A stretch of 64,000 nucleotides of DNA from Nocardioides nematodiphilus (GTDB lineage Bacteria > Actinomycetota > Actinomycetes > Propionibacteriales > Nocardioidaceae), in the NCBI RefSeq assembly GCF_020216525.1, contig NZ_JAIWOY010000002.1:527223-591222 (forward strand). The letters run 5' to 3'. This document shows positions 17,561-26,693 of this stretch, piece after piece. How positions within the stretch are numbered: position 1 is the stretch's first letter; each line of letters starts with the position of its first letter. A program made the position numbers and the translations under genes. The notes under the pieces are model-generated. The model was not told where the DNA came from and made no database searches. It saw nothing but the letters and a program-made list of their open reading frames with translations.

Positions 17561-18354
17561 GCATCCTCGACCGCTTCCGTCTCACCGACCACGTCGCCGT
17601 CGTCACCGGCGCCGGGCGCGGCATCGGCGCCGCGACCGCGCTCGCCCTGGCCGAGGCCGGGGCCGACGTCGTCGTCTCGGCACGCACCGGCTCCCAGCTC
17701 GACGAGGTCGCCGCCCGGATCGAGGAGACCGGGCGCCGCGCGCTCTGCGTACCGGCGGATCTGGCGGACACCGACGCCACCGCCGCGCTCGCGCAGCGCG
17801 CGTACGACGCCTTCGGCCGCGTCGACGACGTGGTCAACAACGTCGGCGGCACTATCCCCAACGCGTTCCTCGACACCGACGTCGCCTACCTGGAGGACGC
17901 CTTCCACTTCAACGTCGCCACCGCGCACGCGCTCAGCCATGCTGCGGTCCCCCTCATGCTGAAGGACGCCGAGGGCGAGAAGTCGATCATCTCGATCAGC
18001 TCCATGCTCGGGCGCACGGCCGCACGCGGCTACCTGGCGTACGGCACGGCCAAGGCCGCGCTGGCCCACTGGAGCCGGCTCGCGGCGACCGATCTCGCAC
18101 CCCGGATCCGGGTGAACAGCATCGCGGTCGGGTCCGTGATGACCAGCGCGCTCGAGTACGTCGCCGGCAACCCGGACACGAAGCACGAGATGGAGACCGC
18201 GACGCCGCTGGGCCGGATCGGCGAGGCCGAGGACGTCGCGGCCGCGATCGTCTACCTCGCCTCCCCCGCCGGGCGCTTCGTCACCGGCAAGCTGCTCGAG
18301 GTCGACGGCGGGATCCAGCAGCCGAACCTCGACCTGCGCCTGCCCGACCTCTGA
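17557..18354 (+). CDS. Short-chain dehydrogenase/reductase
   Basis: 265 residues, classical SDR: cofactor motif TGAGRGIG (about 19-26), NNVGG (about 97), catalytic Ser in SISSMLGR and YGTAK (Tyr and Lys about 160-164), C-terminal [13 protein letters not shown]. It could oxidise a hydroxysteroid or hydroxyacyl substrate, suggested only by its regulon context. Start overlaps the upstream stop by 4 nt (ATGA). Confidence 0.9.
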   Translation: MSILDRFRLTDHVAVVTGAGRGIGAATALALAEAGADVVVSARTGSQLDEVAARIEETGRRALCVPADLADTDATAALAQRAYDAFGRVDDVVNNVGGTIPNAFLDTDVAYLEDAFHFNVATAHALSHAAVPLMLKDAEGEKSIISISSMLGRTAARGYLAYGTAKAALAHWSRLAATDLAPRIRVNSIAVGSVMTSALEYVAGNPDTKHEMETATPLGRIGEAEDVAAAIVYLASPAGRFVTGKLLEVDGGIQQPNLDLRLPDL

Positions 18355-18379
18355 GCGCGGGACCTGTCATGCTTGTCCC

Positions 18380-19099
18380 ATGCGTCTCGTACGTCACATC
18401 GGTGCTTCGCGCCTCGGTCCTTGTTCGCCCGCACCACGGGCAGGCTCGCGCGCTCGCTCACTTCCGATCGCCCTCGCGGTCGGCGCCGTCCTTCTGACCG
18501 GCTGCGGCCTGCTCCCCTCGGACTCCGACGCCACCCCGGCCGCGAGCCCGACCAGGCACCGCACCCACACGGCGGCCCCGATCAGCACCGCCGCCGCCGC
18601 GCCGAGCACGACGCCTGAGGCCAGGGAGGCCAGCGAGACCCCCACCGCCGAGGCGAGCCCGACGGCGGACCCGGTCACGGTCACCCGCTACAGCGACAAG
18701 ACCAGCCTGCTCCAGCTCCCGGTCTCCCCCGAGGCGCTGCCCGGTGCCCCCACGGGTCTGGTGAGCTTCGCCGAGCAGCAGCTCACCCAGATGTGGCACG
18801 ACCAGTTCCAGGACGAGCTGGGCTGCCAGGGCATCGCCCAGGTCCGGGTCAAGCGGACCATCCCCACCCAGGCGTACGTCGACGCGAGCTGGGGCGACAT
18901 GACCCCCACGTGCCCGCAGTACGCCGGCAACCCCGGCTGGTGGGAGATCTGGGGGTCCGCGAGCGACGGCACCTGGTCGGTCGTCCTCAAGGGCGAGGGC
19001 ACCGCCGCCTGCGCCGACCTGGTCTCCGCGGGCGTCCGCCGGGCGGTCTATCCGAGCTGCTCGGACGGCACCAAGAAGGTCCCCAACCCGGTCGGCTAA
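18380..19099 (+). CDS. Putative lipoprotein
   Basis: 239 residues. Twin-Arg-like and basic N-terminus followed by a hydrophobic stretch and lipobox LLTGC (Cys about 42), so probably a lipid-anchored exported protein. A Thr/Ala/Pro/Ser-rich linker (about 45-100) leads to a globular domain with four cysteines, likely two disulfides (CQG, CPQ, CADL, CSDG). Family not recognised. It stands alone between the SDR gene and kgd. Confidence 0.75.
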   Translation: MRLVRHIGASRLGPCSPAPRAGSRARSLPIALAVGAVLLTGCGLLPSDSDATPAASPTRHRTHTAAPISTAAAAPSTTPEAREASETPTAEASPTADPVTVTRYSDKTSLLQLPVSPEALPGAPTGLVSFAEQQLTQMWHDQFQDELGCQGIAQVRVKRTIPTQAYVDASWGDMTPTCPQYAGNPGWWEIWGSASDGTWSVVLKGEGTAACADLVSAGVRRAVYPSCSDGTKKVPNPVG

Positions 19100-19247
19100 T
19101 TCCACCGAGTGATCCGCCGACTGTGGTGTCGGCAACACTGTGACCGAAGTTATGACCCAACCATCGGTTCATGGCCATCGGGGGGCTAGCCTTGACTCCC
19201 GGAAGTCCAGTCCAAAACGCGCTCATCCGGAAGAGGCGACCCAGCCC

Positions 19248-22200
19248 GTGTCCTCAGGCAACCCGTCCCACAGCACCTCCGACGTCCCCGCCGAGTTCGG
19301 CGCCAACGAGTGGCTCGTCGAGGAGATGTACGACCAGTACACGAAGGATCCCGGCAGCGTGGATCCCGTGTGGGTGAAGTTCTTCGAGAAGAACGGGTCG
19401 CCGGTCGAGACGGCCGCGGCCCCCGCCGCGGCAGCGAAGGCCACCGCGCCCGCCGGCCTGGCGCCCGAGCCGGTGCCGGCCGCCGCCCCGGCCGCCGAGG
19501 CGACGACGGCCGCCAACGGCACCCCGGCGACCGGCGTGACGCCGGTCGCGACGCCCCGCCCGGCGACCAGCCAGGCCGCCGAGCCCGCCAAGGACACGAC
19601 CAACCCGCTGCCCAAGGAGAACCCGGTCGCTCCGGTCGCCGCTGCGGGCGCGACCGCCCCGGACCAGCCGACGTACACGGTCCTCAAGGGCATCCCGGCC
19701 GCCACCGCGAAGAACATGGACATCTCCCTGTCCGTGCCGACCGCGACGTCCGTGCGCAACATCCCGGTCAAGCTGCTGTGGGACTCCCGCACCGTGATCA
19801 ACAACCACCTGCGCCGTGCGCGCGGTGGCAAGGTGTCGTTCACGCACCTCATCGGCTACGCCATCATCAAGGCGATCAAGTCCCAGCCGGCGATGAACAA
19901 CACGTACGAGGAGCGTGACGGCAAGCCGACGCTCGTCACCCAGCCGCACATCAACCTCGGCCTCGCGATCGACCAGCAGAAGGCCGACGGCACGCGCCAG
20001 CTCGTCGCCCCCTCGATCAAGGGCTGCGAGTCGATGGACTTCGCCGAGTTCTGGGCCGCGTACGAGGCCATCGTGAAGAAGGCCAAGGACAACAAGCTGT
20101 CCATGGCCGACTACTCCGGCACCACGGTCAGCCTGACCAACGTCGGCGGTCTCGGCACCAGCCACTCCGTCCCGCGCCTCATGTCCGGCCAGGCCGCCAT
20201 CATCGGCGTCGGCTCGATGGAGTACCCGCCGGAGTGGATGGGCGCCTCGGAGACGACCATCGCCGCCAACGGCGTCAGCAAGATCATGACGATGACGTCG
20301 ACGTACGACCACCGGGTCATCCAGGGCGCCCAGTCCGGCGAGTTCCTCGCCACGGTCGCCAAGCTCCTGATGGGTGCCGACGGCTTCTACGACGAGATCT
20401 ACCGCTCGCTGCGCATCCCGTACGCCCCGATCCGCTGGAGCCAGGACGTCGCGACCAGCCACGACGACCAGATCTCCAAGCAGGTCCGCGTCGGCGAGAT
20501 GATCCACGCCTTCCGCGTGCGCGGTCACCTGATGGCCGACACCGACCCGCTCGAGTACAAGCAGCGCACCCACCCCGACCTCGAGATCGAGAACCACGGC
20601 CTGACGCTGTGGGACCTCGAGCGCGAGTTCCCGGTCGGGTCCTTCGGCGCCGGCCGGAAGCCGTTCATGAAGCTGCGCGACATCCTGGGCGTCCTGCGCG
20701 ACTCCTACGTCCGCACCACCGGCATCGAGTACATGCACATCCAGGACCCCGAGCAGCGCGCCTGGATCCAGGAGCGCGTCGAGCGCCCGTACGACAAGAC
20801 CCCGCGCGAGGAGCAGCTCCGGATCCTGGAGAAGCTCAACAACGCCGAGGCCTTCGAGACCTTCCTGCAGACGAAGTTCGTCGGCCAGAAGCGCTTCTCC
20901 CTCGAGGGCGGCGAGACCGCCATCCCGGTGATCGACGAGATCTGCGAGGCCGCCGCGCAGGCCGGCCTCGACGAGGTCGCGATCGGCATGGCCCACCGCG
21001 GCCGCCTCAACGTCCTGGCCAACATCGTCGGCAAGGAGTACTCGCAGATCTTCCGCGAGTTCGAGGGCAACATCGACCCGCGCACCGTCCAGGGCTCCGG
21101 CGACGTGAAGTACCACCTCGGCGCCGAGGGCGAGCTCGTCGCGGGCACCGGCGAGAAGATCAAGGTCACCGTCGCCGCGAACCCCTCGCACCTCGAGGTC
21201 GTCGACCCGGTGCTCGAGGGCATCGCCCGCGCCAAGCAGGACGTCCTTGACAAGGGCGACTTCTCGGTGCTGCCGCTGCTCATCCACGGTGACGCGGCGT
21301 TCGCGGGCCAGGGTGTCGTCGCCGAGACGCTCAACCTCTCGCAGCTGCGCGGCTACCGCACCGGCGGCACCGTGCACGTGATCATCAACAACCAGGTCGG
21401 CTTCACCACCAGCCCGAGCAACTCCCGCTCGACGCTGTACGCCACGGACGTGGCCCGGATGGTGCAGGCCCCGATCTTCCACGTCAACGGCGACGACCCG
21501 GAGGCGTGCGTGCGCGTCGCCCGGCTCGCGTTCGAGTACCGCGAGGCGTTCAACAAGGATGTCGTCGTCGACGTCATCTGCTACCGCCGCCGCGGCCACA
21601 ACGAGGGCGACGACCCGTCGTTCACCCAGCCGCTGATGTACGACCTGATCGAGAAGAAGCGCTCGGTGCGCAAGCTCTACACCGAGGCCCTCATCGGTCG
21701 TGGCGACATCACCGTGGAGGAGGCCGAGCAGGTCCTGGCCGACTACCAGGCCAAGCTGGAGCGCGTCTTCACCTCGGTCCGCGACGCCGACGCCCGCCCC
21801 GACCAGTGGCAGACCGTCCCGCAGTACCCCGCCAAGGCCGCGGCGCCGACGCCCTCCGCCGTCAGCGACGAGGTCCTCAAGCGGGTCGCCGACGCGTACG
21901 TCACCCCGCCGGTCGACTTCACCGTCCACCCGAAGGTGATGCCCCAGCTGGAGCGTCGTGCCAAGCAGATCACGCAGGGCGGCATCGACTGGGCCACCGG
22001 CGAGCTGCTCGCCTTCGGCTCGCTGCTGATGGAGGGCCGCCCGGTCCGCCTCGCCGGCCAGGACTCGCGTCGTGGCACGTTCTCGCAGCGCTTCGCCACC
22101 ATGATCGACCGCACCAACGCCGACGAGTGGACCCCGCTGTCCAACCTCACCGAGGAGCAGGCGAAGTTCTACGTCTACGACTCGCTGCTGAGCGAGTACG

Positions 22201-23003
22201 CCGCCCTCGGCTTCGAGTACGGCTACTCGGTCGCCCGACCGGACGCACTCGTCCTGTGGGAGGCGCAGTTCGGCGACTTCGTCAACGGCGCCCAGTCGGT
22301 GATCGACGAGTACATCACCTCCGGTCGCACCAAGTGGGGCCAGGACTCCGGCGTCGTCCTCCTCCTCCCCCACGGGTACGAGGGCCAGGGCCCGGACCAC
22401 TCCTCGGCCCGCATCGAGCGCTTCCTGCAGATGGCCGCCGACGACGCGATCCAGATCGCCCAGCCGTCGACCCCGGCCTCGCACTTCCACCTGCTGCGCA
22501 CCCACGCGCACTCGGAGGACCACCGCCCGCTCATCGTCTTCACGCCGAAGTCGATGCTGCGCCGCAAGGAGGCCGCCTCGCAGCCCGAGGACTTCACCAG
22601 CGGCGAGTTCCGTCCGGTGATCGGCGACGCGATGGCCGACAAGTCCAAGGTCGAGACCCTTCTGATGGTCTCGGGTCGCGTGACCTGGGACATCATGGTC
22701 GACCGCGGCAAGCGTGGCCTGCAGGAGACGGTCGCGGTCGCCCGCACCGAGCAGCTCTACCCGTGGCCGATCGAGGAGCTCAAGGCCGAGATCGCGTCCT
22801 ACCCCAACCTCAAGACGGTCAGGTGGGTCCAGGACGAGCCGTTCAACCAGGGTCCGTGGCCGACGTTCGCGCTGAACATCGCCCCGCAGCTCGGTGTCCC
22901 GGTGCAGGTCGTCTCCCGTGCGGCGTCGACCACCACCGCGGTCGGCACCTCGAAGCGTCACCTGACCGAGCAGCAGGAGCTGCTCGACCAGGCGTTCGCC
23001 TGA
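19248..23003 (+). CDS. kgd: Multifunctional 2-oxoglutarate decarboxylase/dehydrogenase E1-E2 (Kgd/OdhA)
   Basis: TCA-cycle enzyme acting on 2-oxoglutarate with ThDP. 1251 residues in the actinobacterial fused form: N-terminal helix FGANEWLVEEMYDQY (about 14-28), Ala/Pro-rich linker (about 45-140), an E2-type succinyltransferase domain without a lipoyl domain (about 145-385, TYDHRVIQGAQ near 350), then the E1 ThDP domains (from about 400, YRRRGHNEGDDPSFTQP near 780). Start: GTG at 19248 was preferred because the conserved N-terminus begins soon after; the frame is open to a GTG at 19140. In mycobacteria and corynebacteria the forkhead-domain protein GarA/OdhI inhibits this enzyme; that gene is not here. 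Confidence 0.96.
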   Translation: MSSGNPSHSTSDVPAEFGANEWLVEEMYDQYTKDPGSVDPVWVKFFEKNGSPVETAAAPAAAAKATAPAGLAPEPVPAAAPAAEATTAANGTPATGVTPVATPRPATSQAAEPAKDTTNPLPKENPVAPVAAAGATAPDQPTYTVLKGIPAATAKNMDISLSVPTATSVRNIPVKLLWDSRTVINNHLRRARGGKVSFTHLIGYAIIKAIKSQPAMNNTYEERDGKPTLVTQPHINLGLAIDQQKADGTRQLVAPSIKGCESMDFAEFWAAYEAIVKKAKDNKLSMADYSGTTVSLTNVGGLGTSHSVPRLMSGQAAIIGVGSMEYPPEWMGASETTIAANGVSKIMTMTSTYDHRVIQGAQSGEFLATVAKLLMGADGFYDEIYRSLRIPYAPIRWSQDVATSHDDQISKQVRVGEMIHAFRVRGHLMADTDPLEYKQRTHPDLEIENHGLTLWDLEREFPVGSFGAGRKPFMKLRDILGVLRDSYVRTTGIEYMHIQDPEQRAWIQERVERPYDKTPREEQLRILEKLNNAEAFETFLQTKFVGQKRFSLEGGETAIPVIDEICEAAAQAGLDEVAIGMAHRGRLNVLANIVGKEYSQIFREFEGNIDPRTVQGSGDVKYHLGAEGELVAGTGEKIKVTVAANPSHLEVVDPVLEGIARAKQDVLDKGDFSVLPLLIHGDAAFAGQGVVAETLNLSQLRGYRTGGTVHVIINNQVGFTTSPSNSRSTLYATDVARMVQAPIFHVNGDDPEACVRVARLAFEYREAFNKDVVVDVICYRRRGHNEGDDPSFTQPLMYDLIEKKRSVRKLYTEALIGRGDITVEEAEQVLADYQAKLERVFTSVRDADARPDQWQTVPQYPAKAAAPTPSAVSDEVLKRVADAYVTPPVDFTVHPKVMPQLERRAKQITQGGIDWATGELLAFGSLLMEGRPVRLAGQDSRRGTFSQRFATMIDRTNADEWTPLSNLTEEQAKFYVYDSLLSEYAALGFEYGYSVARPDALVLWEAQFGDFVNGAQSVIDEYITSGRTKWGQDSGVVLLLPHGYEGQGPDHSSARIERFLQMAADDAIQIAQPSTPASHFHLLRTHAHSEDHRPLIVFTPKSMLRRKEAASQPEDFTSGEFRPVIGDAMADKSKVETLLMVSGRVTWDIMVDRGKRGLQETVAVARTEQLYPWPIEELKAEIASYPNLKTVRWVQDEPFNQGPWPTFALNIAPQLGVPVQVVSRAASTTTAVGTSKRHLTEQQELLDQAFA

Positions 23004-23019
23004 GTCAGGCGCACGGTCG

Positions 23020-23196
23020 ATGTACTTCACCGATCGCGGCATCGAGGAGCTGATCACCAGGCGGGGTGACGACGACGTCACCCTGGCCTGGCTGGCCGAG
23101 CAGCTCCAGGCGTTCGTGGACACCTACCCGGAGTTCGAGACGCCGATCGAGCGGTTCGCCACCTGGCTGGCCCGCCTCGACGACCCGGAGGACTAG
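23020..23196 (+). CDS. DUF6104 family small protein
   Basis: 58 residues, MYFTDRGIEELITRRGDDDV then LAWLAEQLQAFVDTYPEFE and ERFATWLARLDD. This matches a small acidic actinobacterial family (DUF6104), usually found just downstream of kgd/sucA. Function unknown. It follows kgd by 16 bp and probably shares its transcript. Codon third positions are strongly GC, supporting a real gene. Confidence 0.8.
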   Translation: MYFTDRGIEELITRRGDDDVTLAWLAEQLQAFVDTYPEFETPIERFATWLARLDDPED

Positions 23197-23293
23197 GAGC
23201 GAGGCCGGGTCACGAGCATGCTCGTGACGGGTGCCGAGCGACGACGTCGCCGCCGCCCCAGGGGGCCGGACCGACCTCTGCCGAAGACGTGGA

Positions 23294-23338
23294 AAGACCG
23301 CCGGGTCTGCAGTGCTGAACTGCAGACCCGGCGGTCTT
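23294..23338. terminator. Bidirectional 19-bp hairpin terminator
   Basis: AAGACCGCCGGGTCTGCAG (23294-23312) pairs perfectly with 23320-23338 around a 7-nt loop TGCTGAA. It separates the kgd transcript (plus) from the small gene at 23357 (minus). This is the strongest hairpin in the window. Confidence 0.9.
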
Positions 23339-23356
23339 CGTCGTACAGGCTCGGCG

Positions 23357-23563
23357 TCAGTCGTCGAGATCCTCGTGGGCGCGGCGGGCGGACTCACGCA
23401 GCTCGAAGAGATCGGTGGCCAGGCCCCCGACCGAGGCGGCCACGTCCTTGATCGCGCCGGTGACGATGCCGGTCACCTCGCCCACCGTGGACGCCATCGA
23501 CTCGACGGCGCTCTGCAGGACGTCCTTGCGGATCTCGAGCTTGCTCAGGCGTGGGTTCGTCAC
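23357..23563 (-). CDS. Small conserved hypothetical protein
   Basis: 68 residues from the GTG at 23563 (VTNPRLSKLEIRKDVLQSAV). The middle, VGEVTGIVTGAIKDVAASVGGLATDLFEL, is amphipathic to hydrophobic and could contact a membrane, and the tail is charged. An alternative GTG lies five codons upstream at 23578. Neither has a strong ribosome-binding site. It sits 25 bp upstream of the desaturase gene, but reads away from it on the same strand order (desaturase, then this gene). Family not recognised. Confidence 0.7.
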   Translation of the reverse strand: MTNPRLSKLEIRKDVLQSAVESMASTVGEVTGIVTGAIKDVAASVGGLATDLFELRESARRAHEDLDD

Positions 23564-23588
23564 GGGACCAGTGTCCACGACAGTGGTG

Positions 23589-24776
23589 TCAGGCCGCCAG
23601 CACGGTCTGCTCGGCAGCAGCCGAGGCCGGGGCCCCCGCCTTCGCCTTCTTGCGGCTGAAGGGGAAGGTGACGATCTCCTTCAGGCCGGCGAGGACGCCC
23701 TGGGTGTAGGTGGAGTCCGGCAGCGCCAGCTTGAAGACCTGCTGCCACACGCTCCACAGCTGCTTGTACATCGGGGCCTCGTTGTAGCGGACGCCGTAGC
23801 GCTCGCAGATCTCGCGCACCTCGACCGCGATCTCGGCGTAGCGGTACGCCGGGATGTCGGGGAAGAGGTGGTGCTCGATCTGGTAGCTCAGGTTGCCCGA
23901 CAGGACGTCGACGATGTGGCTGCCGGTGAAGTTCGCGGAGCCGAGGATCTGGCGGTAGTACCACTCGGCGTGGCTCTCGTCCTCGGTCTCCTCGATGGAG
24001 AACGTCTCGGCGCCCTCCGGGAAGTGGCCGCACCAGATGACGGAGGAGGCCCAGAGGTTGCGGACCAGGTTGGCGGTCGCGTTGCCGACGAACGTGAACG
24101 GCGCGCCCGGGCCCGAGAGCAGCGGGAAGAGGACGTAGTCCTTCAACGCCTGCTTGCCGGCCTTCTCCATGAAGCGCTTGCGCGCCGGGGCCATGTCAGC
24201 CCAGGTCTGCTCCCCACGGAACCACTTCTCCGACTCGAACTCCTGCAGCGCGGTGCCCCACTGGAAGAACGTCTGCAGCAGCCCGCAGAAGACCGGGTTG
24301 AGCAGCCAGATCGGGTGCCACGGGGTCTCGTCGGTCATCCGCATGACGCCGTAGCCGGTGGCGTCGTGGTCCTTGCCGACGATGTTGGTGAAGGTGTGGT
24401 GCACGTAGTTGTGCGTGTAGAGCCAGCTGTCGGCGTGGATCGTGTTGTCCCAGTCGAAGTTCTTCGCCGTGAACTCCGGGTCGTTCATGAAGTCGTACTG
24501 GCCGTGCATGACGTTGTGGCCGATCTCCATGTTGTCGATGATCTTCGACAGGGAGAGGGCGGTGACGCCCGCGATCCAGGCCGGCGGGAGCCAGCCGGCC
24601 CACAGCAGGGCGCGGCCGGAGATCTCGAGCTTCTTCTGCAGCCCGACGATCCCGCGGATGTAGTTCGCGTCCTTCTCGCCGAGGTCGGCGACGATGCGCG
24701 CACGCAGGTCGTCGAGCTCCTTGCCGAACGCCTCGATCTGCTCGGGCGCCAGCTTCTTCGTCTTCGTGGTGGTCAT
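23589..24776 (-). CDS. Membrane fatty acyl-CoA desaturase (DesA3-like)
   Basis: 395 residues. Di-iron integral-membrane desaturase with the three histidine boxes HNVMH (about 88-92), HNYVHH (about 120-125) and QIEHH (about 290-294), and hydrophobic segments around residues 55-80 and 190-230. It likely introduces a double bond into acyl-CoA chains. AGGAG precedes the ATG by 5 bases. It is downstream of, and probably cotranscribed with, its electron-donor reductase (29 bp gap), the same pairing as M. tuberculosis DesA3-Rv3230c. Confidence 0.93.
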   Translation of the reverse strand: MTTTKTKKLAPEQIEAFGKELDDLRARIVADLGEKDANYIRGIVGLQKKLEISGRALLWAGWLPPAWIAGVTALSLSKIIDNMEIGHNVMHGQYDFMNDPEFTAKNFDWDNTIHADSWLYTHNYVHHTFTNIVGKDHDATGYGVMRMTDETPWHPIWLLNPVFCGLLQTFFQWGTALQEFESEKWFRGEQTWADMAPARKRFMEKAGKQALKDYVLFPLLSGPGAPFTFVGNATANLVRNLWASSVIWCGHFPEGAETFSIEETEDESHAEWYYRQILGSANFTGSHIVDVLSGNLSYQIEHHLFPDIPAYRYAEIAVEVREICERYGVRYNEAPMYKQLWSVWQQVFKLALPDSTYTQGVLAGLKEIVTFPFSRKKAKAGAPASAAAEQTVLAA

Positions 24777-24805
24777 GAGAGCTCCTGAAAGTGGTGTCTG
24801 AGGGA

Positions 24806-25918
24806 TCAGAGGTCGATGGAGACGTCGCCGCACGGGGCCGAGATGCACGGCTTGATGCTGACGTCGTTGTCGGTGTTGATCTCGCCGGTCAGGACGTTGC
24901 GCGTGATACCGGTGAGCTTGGTGCTCACGCAGGCGTTGCAGATGCCGATGCGGCAGCCGTAGTCGGGGTTGAGCCCCGCGCCCTCGGCCTGCTCGAGGAT
25001 CGTCTGGCCGTTGTTCTCCGCCTTCGTCTCGGAGGCGCTGAAGACCAGCTCGCCGGTGGCCTCGTCGGTCGGGACCGTACGGGTCGGGGCGGCGAACTGC
25101 TCCAGGTGGAGGCGGTCGGTGATCCCCTCGGCCTCGAAGACGGCGCGGACGCTGTCCATCAGCGGCATCGGGCCGCAGAGGAAGGTCTCGGCCTCGGCGA
25201 AGTGCTTGTCGGCCGCGACGAGGTGCTCGCGGGTGAAGAATCCCTGCAGGTCGCCGTTGTCGGCGTTCGTGTACGCCCGGATGATGCGGACGCCCTCGTA
25301 CTTCGCCTCGATCTCCGCGAGCTCGTCGCGGTAGATGACGTCGTCCTCGGTGAACGCGTAGTGCAGGAAGGTGACCTTGCCGATGTAGGCGCGCTCGGTG
25401 AGCGTGCGCAGCATCGACATCACCGGCGTGATCCCGGAGCCGCCGCTGATGAGCAGGATGCTGCGCGGGTGCGGGAGCGGGATGTGGAAGTCACCCTGCG
25501 CCGGCGAGATCTGCACGATCAGGCCGGGCTCGGCGTTGGCCAGCAGCCACGGCGAGACGAGGCCGGCCGGGTCGACCTTGATGGTGAGCTCGATCCTGCC
25601 GTCGCGCCGGAACTGCGAGTTCGCGGGCGAGTAGCAGCGCGTGCGGCGGATGCCGTCGATCTCGACCGAGAGCTTGACGAACTGACCGGCCTTGAAGCCG
25701 GCCCAGTTCGTGTTGGGACGGAGGGTGAGCGTGACGCTGTCGGCGGTCTTGCGCTCGACGTCGGTCACCTCGGCGCGGATCTCGCGCCGCGACCAGAGGG
25801 GGTCCACCATCTCGACGTAACGGTCGACGCCGTGGGGCGTCGCGAGCGCCTCGGCGAAGGCCGAGTCCAGGAAGCGACGACCGAGCTTCGAGCCGGTCAG
25901 CACCTGTGTCAAAGACAT
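24806..25918 (-). CDS. Ferredoxin reductase for the desaturase (FAD/NAD/2Fe-2S)
   Basis: 370 residues. Order: FAD-binding domain with RCYSPAN (about 120), NAD-binding domain with ISGGSGITPVMSML (about 165-178) and a C-terminal plant-type 2Fe-2S ferredoxin domain with GCRIGICNAC and a final CISAPCGDV. It passes electrons from NAD(P)H to the desaturase, like Rv3230c. The ATG at 25918 has GGAGAAG just upstream; an in-frame ATG at 25930 lacks one. One palindromic operator lies within 35 bp upstream. Confidence 0.92.
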   Translation of the reverse strand: MSLTQVLTGSKLGRRFLDSAFAEALATPHGVDRYVEMVDPLWSRREIRAEVTDVERKTADSVTLTLRPNTNWAGFKAGQFVKLSVEIDGIRRTRCYSPANSQFRRDGRIELTIKVDPAGLVSPWLLANAEPGLIVQISPAQGDFHIPLPHPRSILLISGGSGITPVMSMLRTLTERAYIGKVTFLHYAFTEDDVIYRDELAEIEAKYEGVRIIRAYTNADNGDLQGFFTREHLVAADKHFAEAETFLCGPMPLMDSVRAVFEAEGITDRLHLEQFAAPTRTVPTDEATGELVFSASETKAENNGQTILEQAEGAGLNPDYGCRIGICNACVSTKLTGITRNVLTGEINTDNDVSIKPCISAPCGDVSIDL

Positions 25919-25931
25919 GCGCTTCTCCATT

Positions 25932-25951
25932 CAGTGAACATGCGTACACCG
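25932..25951. promoter_or_regulatory. Proximal DesT-like operator
   Basis: CAGTGAACATGCGTACACCG is an imperfect palindrome sharing 15 of 20 positions with the element at 26011-26030. It sits at the 5' end of the reductase gene, where bound repressor would block the desaturase operon. Confidence 0.55.
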
Positions 25952-26010
25952 AAACTATGGCTGGTCTGGTCCGCCCTGCGCAACGGGACGCGTGGTGAGC
26001 CGCGCCACTT

Positions 26011-26030
26011 CGGTGAACACGTGTTCACGG
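26011..26030. promoter_or_regulatory. Distal DesT-like operator
   Basis: CGGTGAACACGTGTTCACGG contains a perfect 16-bp palindrome (GTGAACAC/GTGTTCAC). It lies 31 bp upstream of the TetR gene and resembles the GTGAAC...GTTGAC operator of Pseudomonas DesT. It probably serves autoregulation and control of the divergent operon. Confidence 0.6.
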
Positions 26031-26060
26031 AAAGTGAAGGGCGGTGGCTAGGATGCCGCC

Positions 26061-26693
26061 GTGACCGAGACCCGCGCCGAGCAGAAGGAGCGCACCCGCC
26101 GCGCCATCCTGGACGCGGCGCTGGACCTCACCGCCGAGAGCGGGCTGGCGAGCCTGTCCCTGCGCAGCGTGGCCAAGGAGGTCGGCGTGGTACCGACCGC
26201 CTTCTACCGGCACTTCGACTCGATCGACGCGCTCGGCCTCGCCCTGGTCGAGGAGGCCTTCGTCTCGCTGCGCGCGATGCTGAGCGCCGTCCGCCAGCCA
26301 GAGGCGATCGAGAGCCTGGTCGGCATCGTCGACTCCTCGGTGCGGATCGTCACCGAGCACGTCCGCGCCCAGCCGGCGCACTTCGCCTTCCTCATCCGCG
26401 AGCGCGTGGCCGGGACCCCCGACGTCCGTGCCGCGATCCGGCACGAGATCGACCTGTGCGAGCACGAGCTCGCGACCGACCTGGCCCGCCTCCCCCAGGG
26501 TCAGGCCCTGTCGACTCCGGACCTGCGGGCGCTGTCCGGCCTCATCGTCACGCTGATGGTCGGCGCGGCCGAGGACCTGCTGGCAGCGGCGCCGAGTCGC
26601 GAGGCGGCCGTCGCCGAGGTGATCCGCACCCGGCTGCGGATGGTCCTCATCGGTGCGGTCAACTGGCGTTCGGCCGGGGCACCAACGGCCTGA
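26061..26693 (+). CDS. TetR-family regulator of the desaturase operon (DesT-like)
   Basis: 210 residues. N-terminal helix-turn-helix LSLRSVAKEVGVVPTAFYRHF (about 35-55) typical of TetR, followed by an all-alpha ligand domain. Divergent from the reductase-desaturase operon, with two matching palindromes between them. In Pseudomonas aeruginosa the DesT repressor senses saturated versus unsaturated acyl-CoA and controls desCB; the same wiring is likely here by analogy. GTG start, no clear ribosome-binding site. Its 3' end overlaps the convergent SDR gene by 35 nt. Confidence 0.88.
   Translation: MTETRAEQKERTRRAILDAALDLTAESGLASLSLRSVAKEVGVVPTAFYRHFDSIDALGLALVEEAFVSLRAMLSAVRQPEAIESLVGIVDSSVRIVTEHVRAQPAHFAFLIRERVAGTPDVRAAIRHEIDLCEHELATDLARLPQGQALSTPDLRALSGLIVTLMVGAAEDLLAAAPSREAAVAEVIRTRLRMVLIGAVNWRSAGAPTA

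Noticed and set aside
26013..26028. LexA-type SOS box (GAACACGTGTTC)
   Set aside because: Although GAAC-N4-GTTC fits an SOS box, a second related element lies nearby and both flank a divergent TetR/desaturase pair, so a TetR operator is the better explanation.
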